A stretch of DNA of 64,000 nucleotides. It comes from Burkholderia sp. lig30. Its GTDB lineage: Bacteria; Pseudomonadota; Gammaproteobacteria; Burkholderiales; Burkholderiaceae. Position numbers and translations under genes: made by a program. The notes beneath the pieces were generated by a model. The model worked only from the letters and a program-made list of their open reading frames with translations, was not told the DNA's origin and ran no database searches. Positions 56,450-64,000 of this stretch are shown here, piece after piece (position 1 is the first letter of the stretch; each line of letters begins with the position of its first letter). Location: the NCBI RefSeq assembly GCF_000687455.2, contig NZ_JGVW01000067.1, positions 18,877-82,876 on the forward strand. Reading direction: 5' to 3'.

Positions 56450-57697
56450 TTACAGGTCGAGCAGCAGACGTGCCGGATCCTCGAGCGCATCCTTCATCGC
56501 GACGAGCGACAGCACCGCTTCGCGGCCGTCGATGATCCGGTGGTCGTACGACATCGCCAGGTAGTTGATCGGACGGATCACGATCTGGCCGTTCTCGACG
56601 ACCGGACGCTCCTTCGTCGCGTGCACACCCAGGATCGCCGACTGCGGCGGGTTGATGATCGGGGTCGACAGCATCGAGCCGAACACGCCGCCGTTCGAGA
56701 TCGAGAACGTACCGCCCGTCATTTCCTCGATCGACAGCTTGCCGTCCTTCGCCTTCTGGCCGAACTCGGCGATCTTCTTCTCGATCTCCGCAAGGCTCAG
56801 CTGGTCGGCGTTGCGCAGGATCGGCACCACCAGGCCACGCGGGGAGCCAACGGCGATACCGATGTCGAAGTAGCCGTGGTAGACGATGTCGTTACCGTCG
56901 ATCGACGCGTTCACCAGCGGGAACTTCTTCAGCGCGTGAACGGCCGCCTTCACGAAGAACGACATGAAGCCGAGCTTCACGCCGTGTTCCTTCTCGAACT
57001 TGTCCTTGTACTTCGCGCGCAGATCCATGACCGGCTGCATGTTGACTTCGTTGAACGTCGTCAGGATCGCGTTGGTCTGCTGCGACTCGAGCAGACGCTC
57101 GGCGATACGCGCACGCAGGCGCGACATCGGCACGCGCTGCTCCGGACGGTCGCCGAGCCACGTCGTCGCCGACGCCGGCACCTTCACTTCCGGCAGCGCC
57201 GGCTTGGCGGCTGCGGCCGGAGCGGCCTTCGCCGGCGCCGTGCCGGCGGACAGCACGTCGCCCTTCGTGATGCGGCCGTCGCGGCCCGAGCCTGCGACCT
57301 GGCCTGCCGACAGGCCCTTCTCGGCCATCAGCTTGGTGGCGGACGGCGATGCGCTCGCCGAGCTCGACGCGGCGACAGCGGCCGGTTGCGCGGCCGGTGC
57401 CGGCGCCGGCGCGGCAGCAGCAGCAGCCGGCTGCGCGTCGGCGGCGCTCGCCTTCGCTTCGGTGTCGATCGTCGCGATCAGCTGATCCGCGACCACGGTG
57501 TCACCGTCGTTCTGCAGCACTTGCGCCAGCACGCCGGCAGCCGGTGCCGGCACTTCGAGCACGACCTTGTCGGTTTCGAGTTCGATCAGGATTTCGTCCT
57601 GCGCGACGGCTTCGCCGGGCTTCTTCTTCCACTGGAGCATGGTGGCTTCCGAAACCGACTCCGAAAGCTGGGGAACTTTGACTTCTACGATAGCCAT
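56450..57697 (-). CDS. sucB: Dihydrolipoyllysine succinyltransferase (E2 of 2-oxoglutarate dehydrogenase)
   Basis: 415 aa. The lipoyl domain has Lys44 in [15 protein letters not shown]. An Ala/Pro-rich linker leads to the E1/E3-binding domain ([30 protein letters not shown]) and the catalytic domain ending [20 protein letters not shown] with the active His and Asp. It moves the succinyl group from lipoate to CoA in the TCA cycle core. Confidence 0.97.
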   Translation of the reverse strand: MAIVEVKVPQLSESVSEATMLQWKKKPGEAVAQDEILIELETDKVVLEVPAPAAGVLAQVLQNDGDTVVADQLIATIDTEAKASAADAQPAAAAAAPAPAPAAQPAAVAASSSASASPSATKLMAEKGLSAGQVAGSGRDGRITKGDVLSAGTAPAKAAPAAAAKPALPEVKVPASATTWLGDRPEQRVPMSRLRARIAERLLESQQTNAILTTFNEVNMQPVMDLRAKYKDKFEKEHGVKLGFMSFFVKAAVHALKKFPLVNASIDGNDIVYHGYFDIGIAVGSPRGLVVPILRNADQLSLAEIEKKIAEFGQKAKDGKLSIEEMTGGTFSISNGGVFGSMLSTPIINPPQSAILGVHATKERPVVENGQIVIRPINYLAMSYDHRIIDGREAVLSLVAMKDALEDPARLLLDL

Positions 57698-57793
57698 GAG
57701 AATTTTCCTGGATGCTTAATCTGGGTAATGACGAGATTCGCGCGAGTCTTTCGGCCGTCGCGGCGCGGTGCGCCTGCTGCACGCCAAAAGATT

Positions 57794-57818
57794 CGGGAAA
57801 GCGCATGGCGCTTTCCCG
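57794..57818 (-). terminator. Perfect 11-bp hairpin between sucA and sucB, probable attenuator
   Basis: CGGGAAAGCGC and GCGCTTTCCCG with a 3-base loop, followed on the minus strand by AATCTTTT. It lies 14 bp after the sucA stop. Partial termination here would adjust E1 to E2 ratio. Confidence 0.6.
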
Positions 57819-57832
57819 TTTCGCTTCGTCGG

Positions 57833-60697
57833 TTATTTCGCGATTGCTGCGCTCTTCAGGCGGCCGAATGCACCTTCGATGAGGGCCTTCTGCTGCTCGT
57901 AGTGCTTCGCGTAGTAGCCGACTGCCGGCGAAGCCGAAGCCGGACGGCCGCTGTATGCCAGCTTCTGTCCTTCCTTCAGGCCTTCCTTCAGGTGGTGTTC
58001 GACGTAGAACCACGGGCCCTGATTCTGCGGCTCGTCCTGCACCCACACCACTTCGGTCGCGTTCTCGTACTTCTTCATTTCAGCTTCGAACTGCTTGTGC
58101 GCGAACGGATAGAGCTGCTCGATCCGCACGATCGCGATGTCGTTCGCACCCGTTTCGCGGCGATGCGCGACGAGGTCGTAGTAGACGCGACCCGAGCAGG
58201 CCAGCACGCGCTTGACCTTCTTCGCGTCGATGCCGCCGTCGACTTCGCCCAGCACCGGCTGGAACGAACCGTTCGCCAGTTCCGACAGGTCCGACACCGC
58301 TTCCTTGTGACGCAGCAGCGACTTCGGCGTCGCGATGATCAGCGGCTTGCGGAACAGACGGATCATCTGACGGCGCAGCACGTGGAAGATCTGCGCCGGC
58401 GTCGTCGGCTGAACGACCTGCATGTTGTGATCCGCGCACAGTTGCAGGAAACGCTCGATACGGGTCGACGAGTGTTCCGGACCCTGGCCTTCGTAGCCGT
58501 GCGGCAGCAGCATCGTCAGGCCCGACACGCGGCCCCACTTCACTTCGCCCGACGAGATGAACTGGTCGATCACGACCTGCGCGCCGTTGACGAAGTCGCC
58601 GAACTGCGCTTCCCACAGCACGAGCGTGTTCGGCTCGGCGGTCGAGTAGCCGTATTCGAAACCCAGCACCGCTTCTTCGGACAGCACCGAGTCGATCACC
58701 GTGAACTTCGCCTGGTTCTCGGCGATGTTCTGCAGCGGCACGTACGTGCCGTCGTTCCAGCGCTCGCGGTTCTGGTCGTGCAGCACCGCGTGACGGTGCG
58801 TGAACGTGCCGCGGCCCGAGTCCTGGCCGGTCAGGCGCACGGTGTAGCCCGATGCGACGAGCGACGCGAACGCGAGGTGTTCGCCCATGCCCCAGTCGAG
58901 CGGCTGGTCGCCACGCGCCATGTTGCGGCGGTCGTTGATCACGCGCTCGACGAGCGGGTGGACCTTGAAGTTTTCCGGAACCGTGGTGATGCGTTCGCCG
59001 AGGCGCTTCAGTTCGGCGAGCGGCACGGCCGTGTCGGCCGCGTCGGTCCACTTGCGGTTCAGGAACGGCACCCAGTCGACCGCGTACTTGCTCTTGTAGT
59101 TCGACAGCACCGGATCGACGGTGTGGTGGCCGTCGTCCATCGCCTTGCGGTACGCCTTCACGTAGCCGTCGACGTCTTCAGCGGCGATCACGCCCTGCTG
59201 CACGAGCTTCTCGGCGTACAGCGCACGGGTGCCCGGGTGCTGCGCGATCTTCTTGTACATCAGCGGCTGCGTGACGGCCGGCGTGTCCTGCTCGTTGTGA
59301 CCCAGCTTGCGGAAGCAGACGATGTCGATCACGACATCCTTGTGGAACTGCATCCGGTAGTCGATCGCGATCTGCGTCGCCAGCACGACGGCTTCCGGAT
59401 CGTCGCCGTTCACGTGCAGCACCGGCGCCTCGATCATCTTGACGACGTCGGTACAGTACAGCGTCGAGCGCGCGTCGCGCGGGTCGGACGTCGTGAAGCC
59501 GATCTGGTTGTTGATGACGATGTGCAGCGTGCCGTGCGTGCCGTAGCCGCGCGTCTGCGCGAGGTTCAGCGTTTCCATCACGACGCCCTGGCCCGCGAAG
59601 GCCGCGTCACCGTGGATCTGCACCGGCAGCACTTGCAGGCCGTCCGCGTCGCCGCGACGGTCCATCCGCGCCTTCGCCGAACCTTCGACCACCGGGTTGA
59701 CGATTTCGAGGTGCGACGGGTTGAACGCGAGCGACAGGTGAACCGGACCGCCTTCCGTCGATACGTCCGACGAGAAGCCCTTGTGATACTTCACGTCGCC
59801 GGCCGGCAGGTCGTCGACATGCTTGCCTTCGAATTCGGCGAACAGGTCTGCCGGCATCTTGCCGAGCGTGTTCACGAGCACGTTCAGACGGCCGCGGTGC
59901 GCCATGCCGATGACGATTTCCTGCACGCCCTTCTTGCCCGCGTGCTGGACGACTTCGTCCATCGACGCGATGAAGCTCTCGCCGCCTTCGAGCGAGAAGC
60001 GCTTCTGGCCGACGTACTTGGTGTGCAGATAGCGTTCGAGGCCTTCCGCGGCGGTCAGGCGACCGAGGATGTGCTTCTTCTTGTCTGCGGTGAAGCTCGG
60101 CGTCGCGCGGATCGACTCCAGGCGCTCCTGCCACCAGCGCTTCTGTTCCGGATCGCTGATGTACATGAATTCGGCGCCGATCGTGCCGCAGTACGTGTCG
60201 CGCAGACCCTTGACGATGTCGCGCAGCGATGCCTGGTCGAAACCGAGGTACAGGTTGCTCGCGCTGAACGTCTGGTCGAGGTCGCCCTCGGAGAAGTCGT
60301 AGAACGCGGGTTCGAGCTCGGGGATCGCGGGACGCTCGCGGCGCTTCAGCGGATCGAGGTTAGCCCACTGCGAGCCGAGGAAGCGATAGGCGCTGATGAG
60401 GGACTGGACGTGAACCTGCTTGCGCGCGGTTGCCAGGTTGCTGGTGCTTTCGCGCGGGACGAAGGCGTTGGCCTTGGCGCGCTGGGCAAAAGATTCGACG
60501 ATCGGGAAATGCGCCACGTCGTTGGCGTTCGAACCGTCCGTTGCAGGAACGTTCTGCAGCGCGTCGAAATATTCACGCCAGTTCTCGGGCACTGACGCCG
60601 GATTATCGAGATATGCATCGTACAGTTCTTCTACGTACGAAGCATTGCCGCCGAACAGATACGAGTTCAGCTGAAACTGCTTCATTACATCTGACAT
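57833..60697 (-). CDS. sucA: 2-oxoglutarate dehydrogenase E1 component
   Basis: 954 aa thiamine-diphosphate enzyme. The N-terminal QLNSYLFGGNASYVEELYDAY helix binds E2/E3. VIGMAHRGRLNVLVNTLGK is a substrate motif, GQGVVMETLNLAQTRGYGTH, then IGFTTSDPRDARSTLYCTDV and the ThDP/Mg region VVIDIVCFRKLGHNEQDTPA. EQLYPFAHKQFEAEM is near the end. AAGGTGA precedes the ATG. First gene of the operon. Confidence 0.97.
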   Translation of the reverse strand: MSDVMKQFQLNSYLFGGNASYVEELYDAYLDNPASVPENWREYFDALQNVPATDGSNANDVAHFPIVESFAQRAKANAFVPRESTSNLATARKQVHVQSLISAYRFLGSQWANLDPLKRRERPAIPELEPAFYDFSEGDLDQTFSASNLYLGFDQASLRDIVKGLRDTYCGTIGAEFMYISDPEQKRWWQERLESIRATPSFTADKKKHILGRLTAAEGLERYLHTKYVGQKRFSLEGGESFIASMDEVVQHAGKKGVQEIVIGMAHRGRLNVLVNTLGKMPADLFAEFEGKHVDDLPAGDVKYHKGFSSDVSTEGGPVHLSLAFNPSHLEIVNPVVEGSAKARMDRRGDADGLQVLPVQIHGDAAFAGQGVVMETLNLAQTRGYGTHGTLHIVINNQIGFTTSDPRDARSTLYCTDVVKMIEAPVLHVNGDDPEAVVLATQIAIDYRMQFHKDVVIDIVCFRKLGHNEQDTPAVTQPLMYKKIAQHPGTRALYAEKLVQQGVIAAEDVDGYVKAYRKAMDDGHHTVDPVLSNYKSKYAVDWVPFLNRKWTDAADTAVPLAELKRLGERITTVPENFKVHPLVERVINDRRNMARGDQPLDWGMGEHLAFASLVASGYTVRLTGQDSGRGTFTHRHAVLHDQNRERWNDGTYVPLQNIAENQAKFTVIDSVLSEEAVLGFEYGYSTAEPNTLVLWEAQFGDFVNGAQVVIDQFISSGEVKWGRVSGLTMLLPHGYEGQGPEHSSTRIERFLQLCADHNMQVVQPTTPAQIFHVLRRQMIRLFRKPLIIATPKSLLRHKEAVSDLSELANGSFQPVLGEVDGGIDAKKVKRVLACSGRVYYDLVAHRRETGANDIAIVRIEQLYPFAHKQFEAEMKKYENATEVVWVQDEPQNQGPWFYVEHHLKEGLKEGQKLAYSGRPASASPAVGYYAKHYEQQKALIEGAFGRLKSAAIAK

Positions 60698-60960
60698 TTT
60701 ACGCTCACCTTTCTTCGAGCTTCTCGAGAAATAGCGGGTTACTCAACCTTCCGCGACACGGCCTGACCGTTTAGCGGATTGCGCGAATCAAGTCTTGCTT
60801 GGAAGGACCTAAACTTTGCGTGCGCGCAGCATATCACAGAACAGATGGCGCGGCTCACGCGGAAAAGTGTGAGGAAGCGTGACAGGACGGGGGTTCGCCG
60901 GGATTTCGCCGGATTGCCACCACACCACGAAAGATACCTTTACGCGCAACGCGCGGATAT
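60698..60960. other. sucA upstream region, no gene seen
   Basis: About 260 bp between sucA and the typA terminator. It should hold the suc promoter reading left, but I could not assign convincing -35 and -10 elements. No open frame with a ribosome site. Confidence 0.5.
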
Positions 60961-60985
60961 GAAAAAAGCCGCCCGAAGGCGGCTT
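60961..60985 (-). terminator. Rho-independent terminator of typA
   Basis: GCCGCC / GGCGGC stem with loop TTCG (minus strand), followed by six T residues, 28 bp after the typA stop. Confidence 0.93.
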
Positions 60986-61012
60986 TCTTTTTTGCGCGAG
61001 ACCCGGCAAAGG

Positions 61013-62839
61013 TTAGTCGATCGCGCCTTCGCGGCTTGCGCGACGGCGCTCGTGCTCCTTCAGGTAGCGCTTGCGCAGGCGAATCGACTGCGGCGTCACC
61101 TCGACCAGTTCGTCGTCGTCGATGAATTCGACCGCATACTCGAGCGACATCTGGACCGGCGGCACGAGGCGCACGGCCTCATCGGTGCCCGACGCGCGCA
61201 CGTTGGTCAGCTGCTTGCCCTTGATCGGGTTGACGACCAGGTCGTTGTCGCGGCTGTGGATGCCGATGATCATGCCCTCGTAGAGCGCGTCGCCCGGCTT
61301 CACGAACATGCGGCCGCGATCCTGCAGCTTCCACAATGCATAAGCCACCGCCGCGCCGTCGTCCTGCGAGATCAGCACGCCGTTGCGGCGCTCGCCGACC
61401 GAACCGTCCTTGACCGGTGCGTACGAATCGAAGATGTGGCTCATCAGGCCCGTGCCGCGCGTGAGCGTCATGAATTCGCTCTGGAAGCCGATCAGGCCCC
61501 GCGCCGGAATCTTGTATTCGAGACGCGTACGGCCACGGCCGTCGGAAGCCATGTCGAGCATTTCGCCCTTGCGGCGACCCAGCTCTTCCATCACGCCGCC
61601 CTGGTTTGCATCCTCGACGTCGACGGTCAGCAGCTCGTACGGCTCGTGCTTCACGCCGTCGATTTCCTGCATCACGACGCGCGGACGTGACACCGCCAGC
61701 TCGTAGCCTTCACGGCGCATGTTTTCGACCAGGATCGTCAGGTGCAGCTCGCCGCGGCCCGACACCTCGAACACCGTCTCGTCGCCGGTGTCCTTCACGC
61801 GCAGCGCGACGTTGTGGTTCAGTTCCTTCGTCAGGCGGTCGCGGATCTGACGGCTCGTCACGAACTTGCCTTCCTTGCCCGCGAGCGGCGACGAGTTGAC
61901 GAGGAAGTTCATCGTCAGCGTCGGCTCGTCGACCGTGATCATCGGCAGTGCCTCCGGCGCCTCGACCGCGCAGATCGTCGCGCCGATGCCCACGTCCTCG
62001 ATGCCGTTGATCAGCACGATGTCGCCCGCTTCAGCCGACTCGACCTGCACGCGCTCGAGCCCCTTGAACGACAGCACCTGGTTGATCTTGCGGTTCAGGA
62101 TCTCGCCTTCCGGGCCGAAGCGCATCACGACCGACTGGCCGGGCTTGATGCGGCCGCGCGTGATGCGGCCGACGCCGATCCGGCCGACGTAGGTCGAAAA
62201 GTCGAGCGACGTGATCTGCAGCTGCAGCGGCGCTTCCGGATCGGCCGGGCGTACCGGCACGTGCCGCAGGATCGCTTCGAACAGCGGACGCATGTCGCCT
62301 TCGCGCGCCATCGGGTCGAGCGACGCATAGCCGTTCAGGCCCGACGCGTAGACGATCGGGAAGTCGAGCTGCTCTTCGGTCGCGCCGAGCTTGTCGAACA
62401 GGTCGAAGGTCTGGTTGATGACCCAGTCGATACGCGCGCCCGGACGGTCGATCTTGTTGACGACGACGATCGGCTTCAGGCCGAGCGCGAGCGCCTTCTT
62501 CGTCACGAAGCGGGTTTGCGGCATCGGGCCCTCGACCGCGTCGACGAGCAGCAGCACCGAGTCGACCATCGACAGCACCCGCTCCACTTCGCCACCGAAG
62601 TCGGCGTGCCCCGGGGTATCGACGATGTTGATGTGCGTGCCTTCGTATTCGACGGCGCAGTTCTTCGCGAGAATCGTGATCCCGCGCTCCTTTTCGATGT
62701 CGTTCGAATCCATCACCCGTTCGGCGATCTGCTGGTTCTCGCGGAAGGTGCCGGACTGGCGGAGCAGTTGGTCGACGAGCGTGGTCTTGCCATGGTCGAC
62801 GTGGGCGATGATGGCGATGTTGCGAAGGGCGCGGGTCAT
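61013..62839 (-). CDS. typA: Ribosome-associated GTPase TypA/BipA
   Basis: 608 aa translational GTPase. G1 is [16 protein letters not shown]2 region [15 protein letters not shown]3 [15 protein letters not shown]4 [11 protein letters not shown]. The C-terminal BipA domains include [20 protein letters not shown]. It binds ribosomes and helps assembly at low temperature and under stress. The ATG at 62839 starts [10 protein letters not shown]; an upstream frame would add 12 residues. Confidence 0.97.
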   Translation of the reverse strand: MTRALRNIAIIAHVDHGKTTLVDQLLRQSGTFRENQQIAERVMDSNDIEKERGITILAKNCAVEYEGTHINIVDTPGHADFGGEVERVLSMVDSVLLLVDAVEGPMPQTRFVTKKALALGLKPIVVVNKIDRPGARIDWVINQTFDLFDKLGATEEQLDFPIVYASGLNGYASLDPMAREGDMRPLFEAILRHVPVRPADPEAPLQLQITSLDFSTYVGRIGVGRITRGRIKPGQSVVMRFGPEGEILNRKINQVLSFKGLERVQVESAEAGDIVLINGIEDVGIGATICAVEAPEALPMITVDEPTLTMNFLVNSSPLAGKEGKFVTSRQIRDRLTKELNHNVALRVKDTGDETVFEVSGRGELHLTILVENMRREGYELAVSRPRVVMQEIDGVKHEPYELLTVDVEDANQGGVMEELGRRKGEMLDMASDGRGRTRLEYKIPARGLIGFQSEFMTLTRGTGLMSHIFDSYAPVKDGSVGERRNGVLISQDDGAAVAYALWKLQDRGRMFVKPGDALYEGMIIGIHSRDNDLVVNPIKGKQLTNVRASGTDEAVRLVPPVQMSLEYAVEFIDDDELVEVTPQSIRLRKRYLKEHERRRASREGAID

Positions 62840-63092
62840 AGAAACCTGAAATCGATTGAACGCGCAACCGCGCACGCACGTGTTGTGTGACGTGGGCGCG
62901 CGATGCAGCTTGGAAAGCGTGGAATTATAGCACGCGCGAATGTCGGAAGCCGCTGCGCATTGCAGCGCAGCACACGCCGGCGCCAGACAGACCCGACCCT
63001 GATTTGCAGCGCCGGCGGCCGCGCGGCAAAGACCCGCATTCGTCAGGGGTATTACGCGACGGTCAGCGCCGCCCTCCCGCTTCGATTAATAT
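62840..63092. other. Divergent region between typA and marR
   Basis: Holds a TATAAT for typA (62924-62929, minus strand) with a poor -35, and a perfect 7-bp GCTGCGC / GCGCAGC hairpin at 62952-62971 of unknown role. No gene seen. Confidence 0.5.
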
Positions 63093-63137
63093 TTGCCGAG
63101 GCAACGAACTCTGCCTATACTGCTGCCTAGTCAACTA
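63093..63137 (+). promoter_or_regulatory. marR promoter with candidate operator
   Basis: TTGCCG (63093-63098), a 17-bp spacer and TATACT (63116-63121). The -35 sits in the palindrome TTGCCGAGGCAA, and TAGTCAACTA (63128-63137) just after the -10 is a second inverted repeat. Both are placed for self-repression. Confidence 0.6.
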
Positions 63138-63154
63138 TTGCAGTCACATGATTT

Positions 63155-63655
63155 ATGTCGGACGCCCCCTCCTCCAAACCGCAAAACCTGTCGCTTTCTA
63201 CGTACCAGGTCAATGACAGCGTCGGCTACCTGATGTCACGCGTGAAGTCGCTGATGACCAACCTGGTCACGCAGCGCACGCAGGACGAGCTCGGCATCAC
63301 CGGCACGCAGGCGAGCATGCTGTTCATGGTCGCGGTCGGCAAGTGCTCGACGGCCGCCGAGCTCGCCCGCGAGTACGGCATCGACGCGAGCGCGGTGACG
63401 CGCCTGCTCGACCGCGTCGAAAAACGCGGCCTGCTGTCGCGCGTGCGCAGCATCGAGGACCGGCGCGTCGTGCACCTCGAACTGACCGACGAGGGCCGCG
63501 CGATCGCGGAGCGGCTGCCCGACATTTTCTGCGGCGTGCTGGATCAGTTGCTCGCCGGCTTCACGCCCGAGGAAGTCGGCTTCCTGAAGAGCATGCTGCG
63601 CCGGATCCTGGGCAACTCCTGCGACGCAGCCGGCGGCGTCAGCAGCGGCGCATAA
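63155..63655 (+). CDS. MarR-family transcriptional regulator
   Basis: 166 aa. Winged helix: TGTQASMLFMVAVGKCSTAA, ELAREYGIDASAVTRLLDRV, EKRGLLSRVRSIEDRRVVHL and LTDEGRAIAERLP. The DxRxxxxxLT wing is complete. It is the first gene before an efflux outer-membrane protein, the common layout marR-nodT-emrA-emrB in Burkholderia. It probably represses that pump and releases on drug or phenolic binding. Confidence 0.93.
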   Translation: MSDAPSSKPQNLSLSTYQVNDSVGYLMSRVKSLMTNLVTQRTQDELGITGTQASMLFMVAVGKCSTAAELAREYGIDASAVTRLLDRVEKRGLLSRVRSIEDRRVVHLELTDEGRAIAERLPDIFCGVLDQLLAGFTPEEVGFLKSMLRRILGNSCDAAGGVSSGA

Positions 63656-63716
63656 TTCTTGCCATAACAATCAGTTTTGAGAGATCGATGTAAGGAAATC
63701 CTTGCAATGTCCATCA

Positions 63717-64000
63717 TTCATTCCGAGTCAAACAACCCCGCGATGAACACCTCCCCGCTATCCGTGCGAGCCGGGACGCGCCGCACCGCCGCCGCGGTCG
63801 CCGTGCTCACGCTCGCCGGCTGCGCGAACTACATTGGCATCAAGAGCGACAAGCAGATCGCCCCGGCATCGCAATTCGCCGCCTCGCAGAGCCTGCCCGC
63901 CGAAGGCGGCCCATGGCCGTCGCTCGACTGGGCCGGCCAGTTCGGCGATCCGCAGCTGCCCGCGCTGATCGCCGAGGCGCTCGACGGCAGCCCGACGATC
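63717..64000 (+). CDS. Outer-membrane efflux lipoprotein, NodT/OprM family (cut by window edge)
   Basis: First 94 residues only. The lipobox AVLTLAGCANYIG marks a lipidated Cys near residue 39 (residue 27 if ATG 63753 is used). SLPAEGGPWPSLDWAGQFGD and PQLPALIAEALDGSPTI match the start of NodT-type TolC lipoproteins. AAGGA lies upstream, inside the palindrome AAGGAAATCCTT (63693-63704 approx). It probably continues into an EmrAB-type pump beyond the window. Confidence 0.85.

Noticed and set aside
53461..60595. Very long plus-strand open frames opposite zapE, lpd, sucB and sucA (over 1000 codons)
   Set aside because: They are antisense to strongly conserved genes. High third-position G+C removes stop codons from the opposite strand; the translations are His/Arg/Asp-rich with no motif.

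Overview
The window reads as chromosomal DNA of a Burkholderia species, most likely the Burkholderia cepacia complex. The evidence is the very high G+C with strong third-position bias, a second divergent Hfq with a long C-terminal tail (Hfq2), a Tad/Flp pilus locus next to it, a class 2 PyrD, a Bpt leucyltransferase, and a sucA-sucB-lpd operon near typA. From memory this gene order resembles chromosome 1 of B. cenocepacia. The species was not tested.

Layout. (1) 1-4830: right end of a prophage or integrated element. It holds a cut-off gene, a RAD50/SbcC-like ATPase, an HTH coiled-coil protein, an oppositely oriented membrane protein that looks like cargo, a DUF4224 excisionase-like protein and a tyrosine integrase. 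The integrase ends 85 bp from tRNA-His, the probable attachment site. (2) 4831-12900: host DNA with tRNA-His, dusA, two small conserved genes, an ssuDCBF sulfonate operon lacking ssuA and ssuE, a small membrane protein, a 3-hydroxyisobutyryl-CoA hydrolase, an SMR transporter and a UPF0303 protein. (3) 13000-24800: initiator tRNA, Nudix hydrolase, aat and bpt (N-degron tagging), pyrD, a cystine-type ABC importer, a GntR regulator, rpiA, a lipoprotein amidase, rlmB and rnr. (4) 24776-25836: three tandem tRNA-Leu(CAG) units, each with its own promoter and terminator. (5) 25900-32500: SulP transporter, ParB-like protein, GNAT, a PsrA-type TetR regulator with a candidate operator followed by a FadD ligase, and a small exported protein. 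(6) 32775-47000: hfq2, then on the minus strand a full Tad pilus locus reading flp-tadV-tadE-cpaB-cpaC-tadZ-tadA-tadB-tadC-tadD-DUF3613-tadG, followed by a sigma-54 activator and a DUF2968 protein. (7) 47240-52470: divergent from flp lies a consensus sigma-54 promoter with an upstream palindrome, followed by two paralogous repeat-rich lipoproteins and a two-partner-secretion-type outer-membrane transporter with no classical TpsA partner. (8) 52600-64000: DUF2147 protein, an orphan IS5-transposase N-terminal domain, zapE, lpd, sucB, sucA, typA, a MarR regulator and the start of an efflux outer-membrane lipoprotein.

The most interesting unit is region 7 with the activator of region 6. I infer a surface system made of Flp pili plus exported, possibly surface-displayed, repeat lipoproteins. 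Its lipoprotein arm appears to be switched by a bacterial enhancer-binding protein whose receiver domain has lost the phospho-acceptor aspartate. Other points of interest are perfect hairpins in both gene junctions of the suc operon and at the lpd-zapE boundary, a coding 9-bp repeat in tadB, paired repeats beside the integrase, and the orphan transposase domain.
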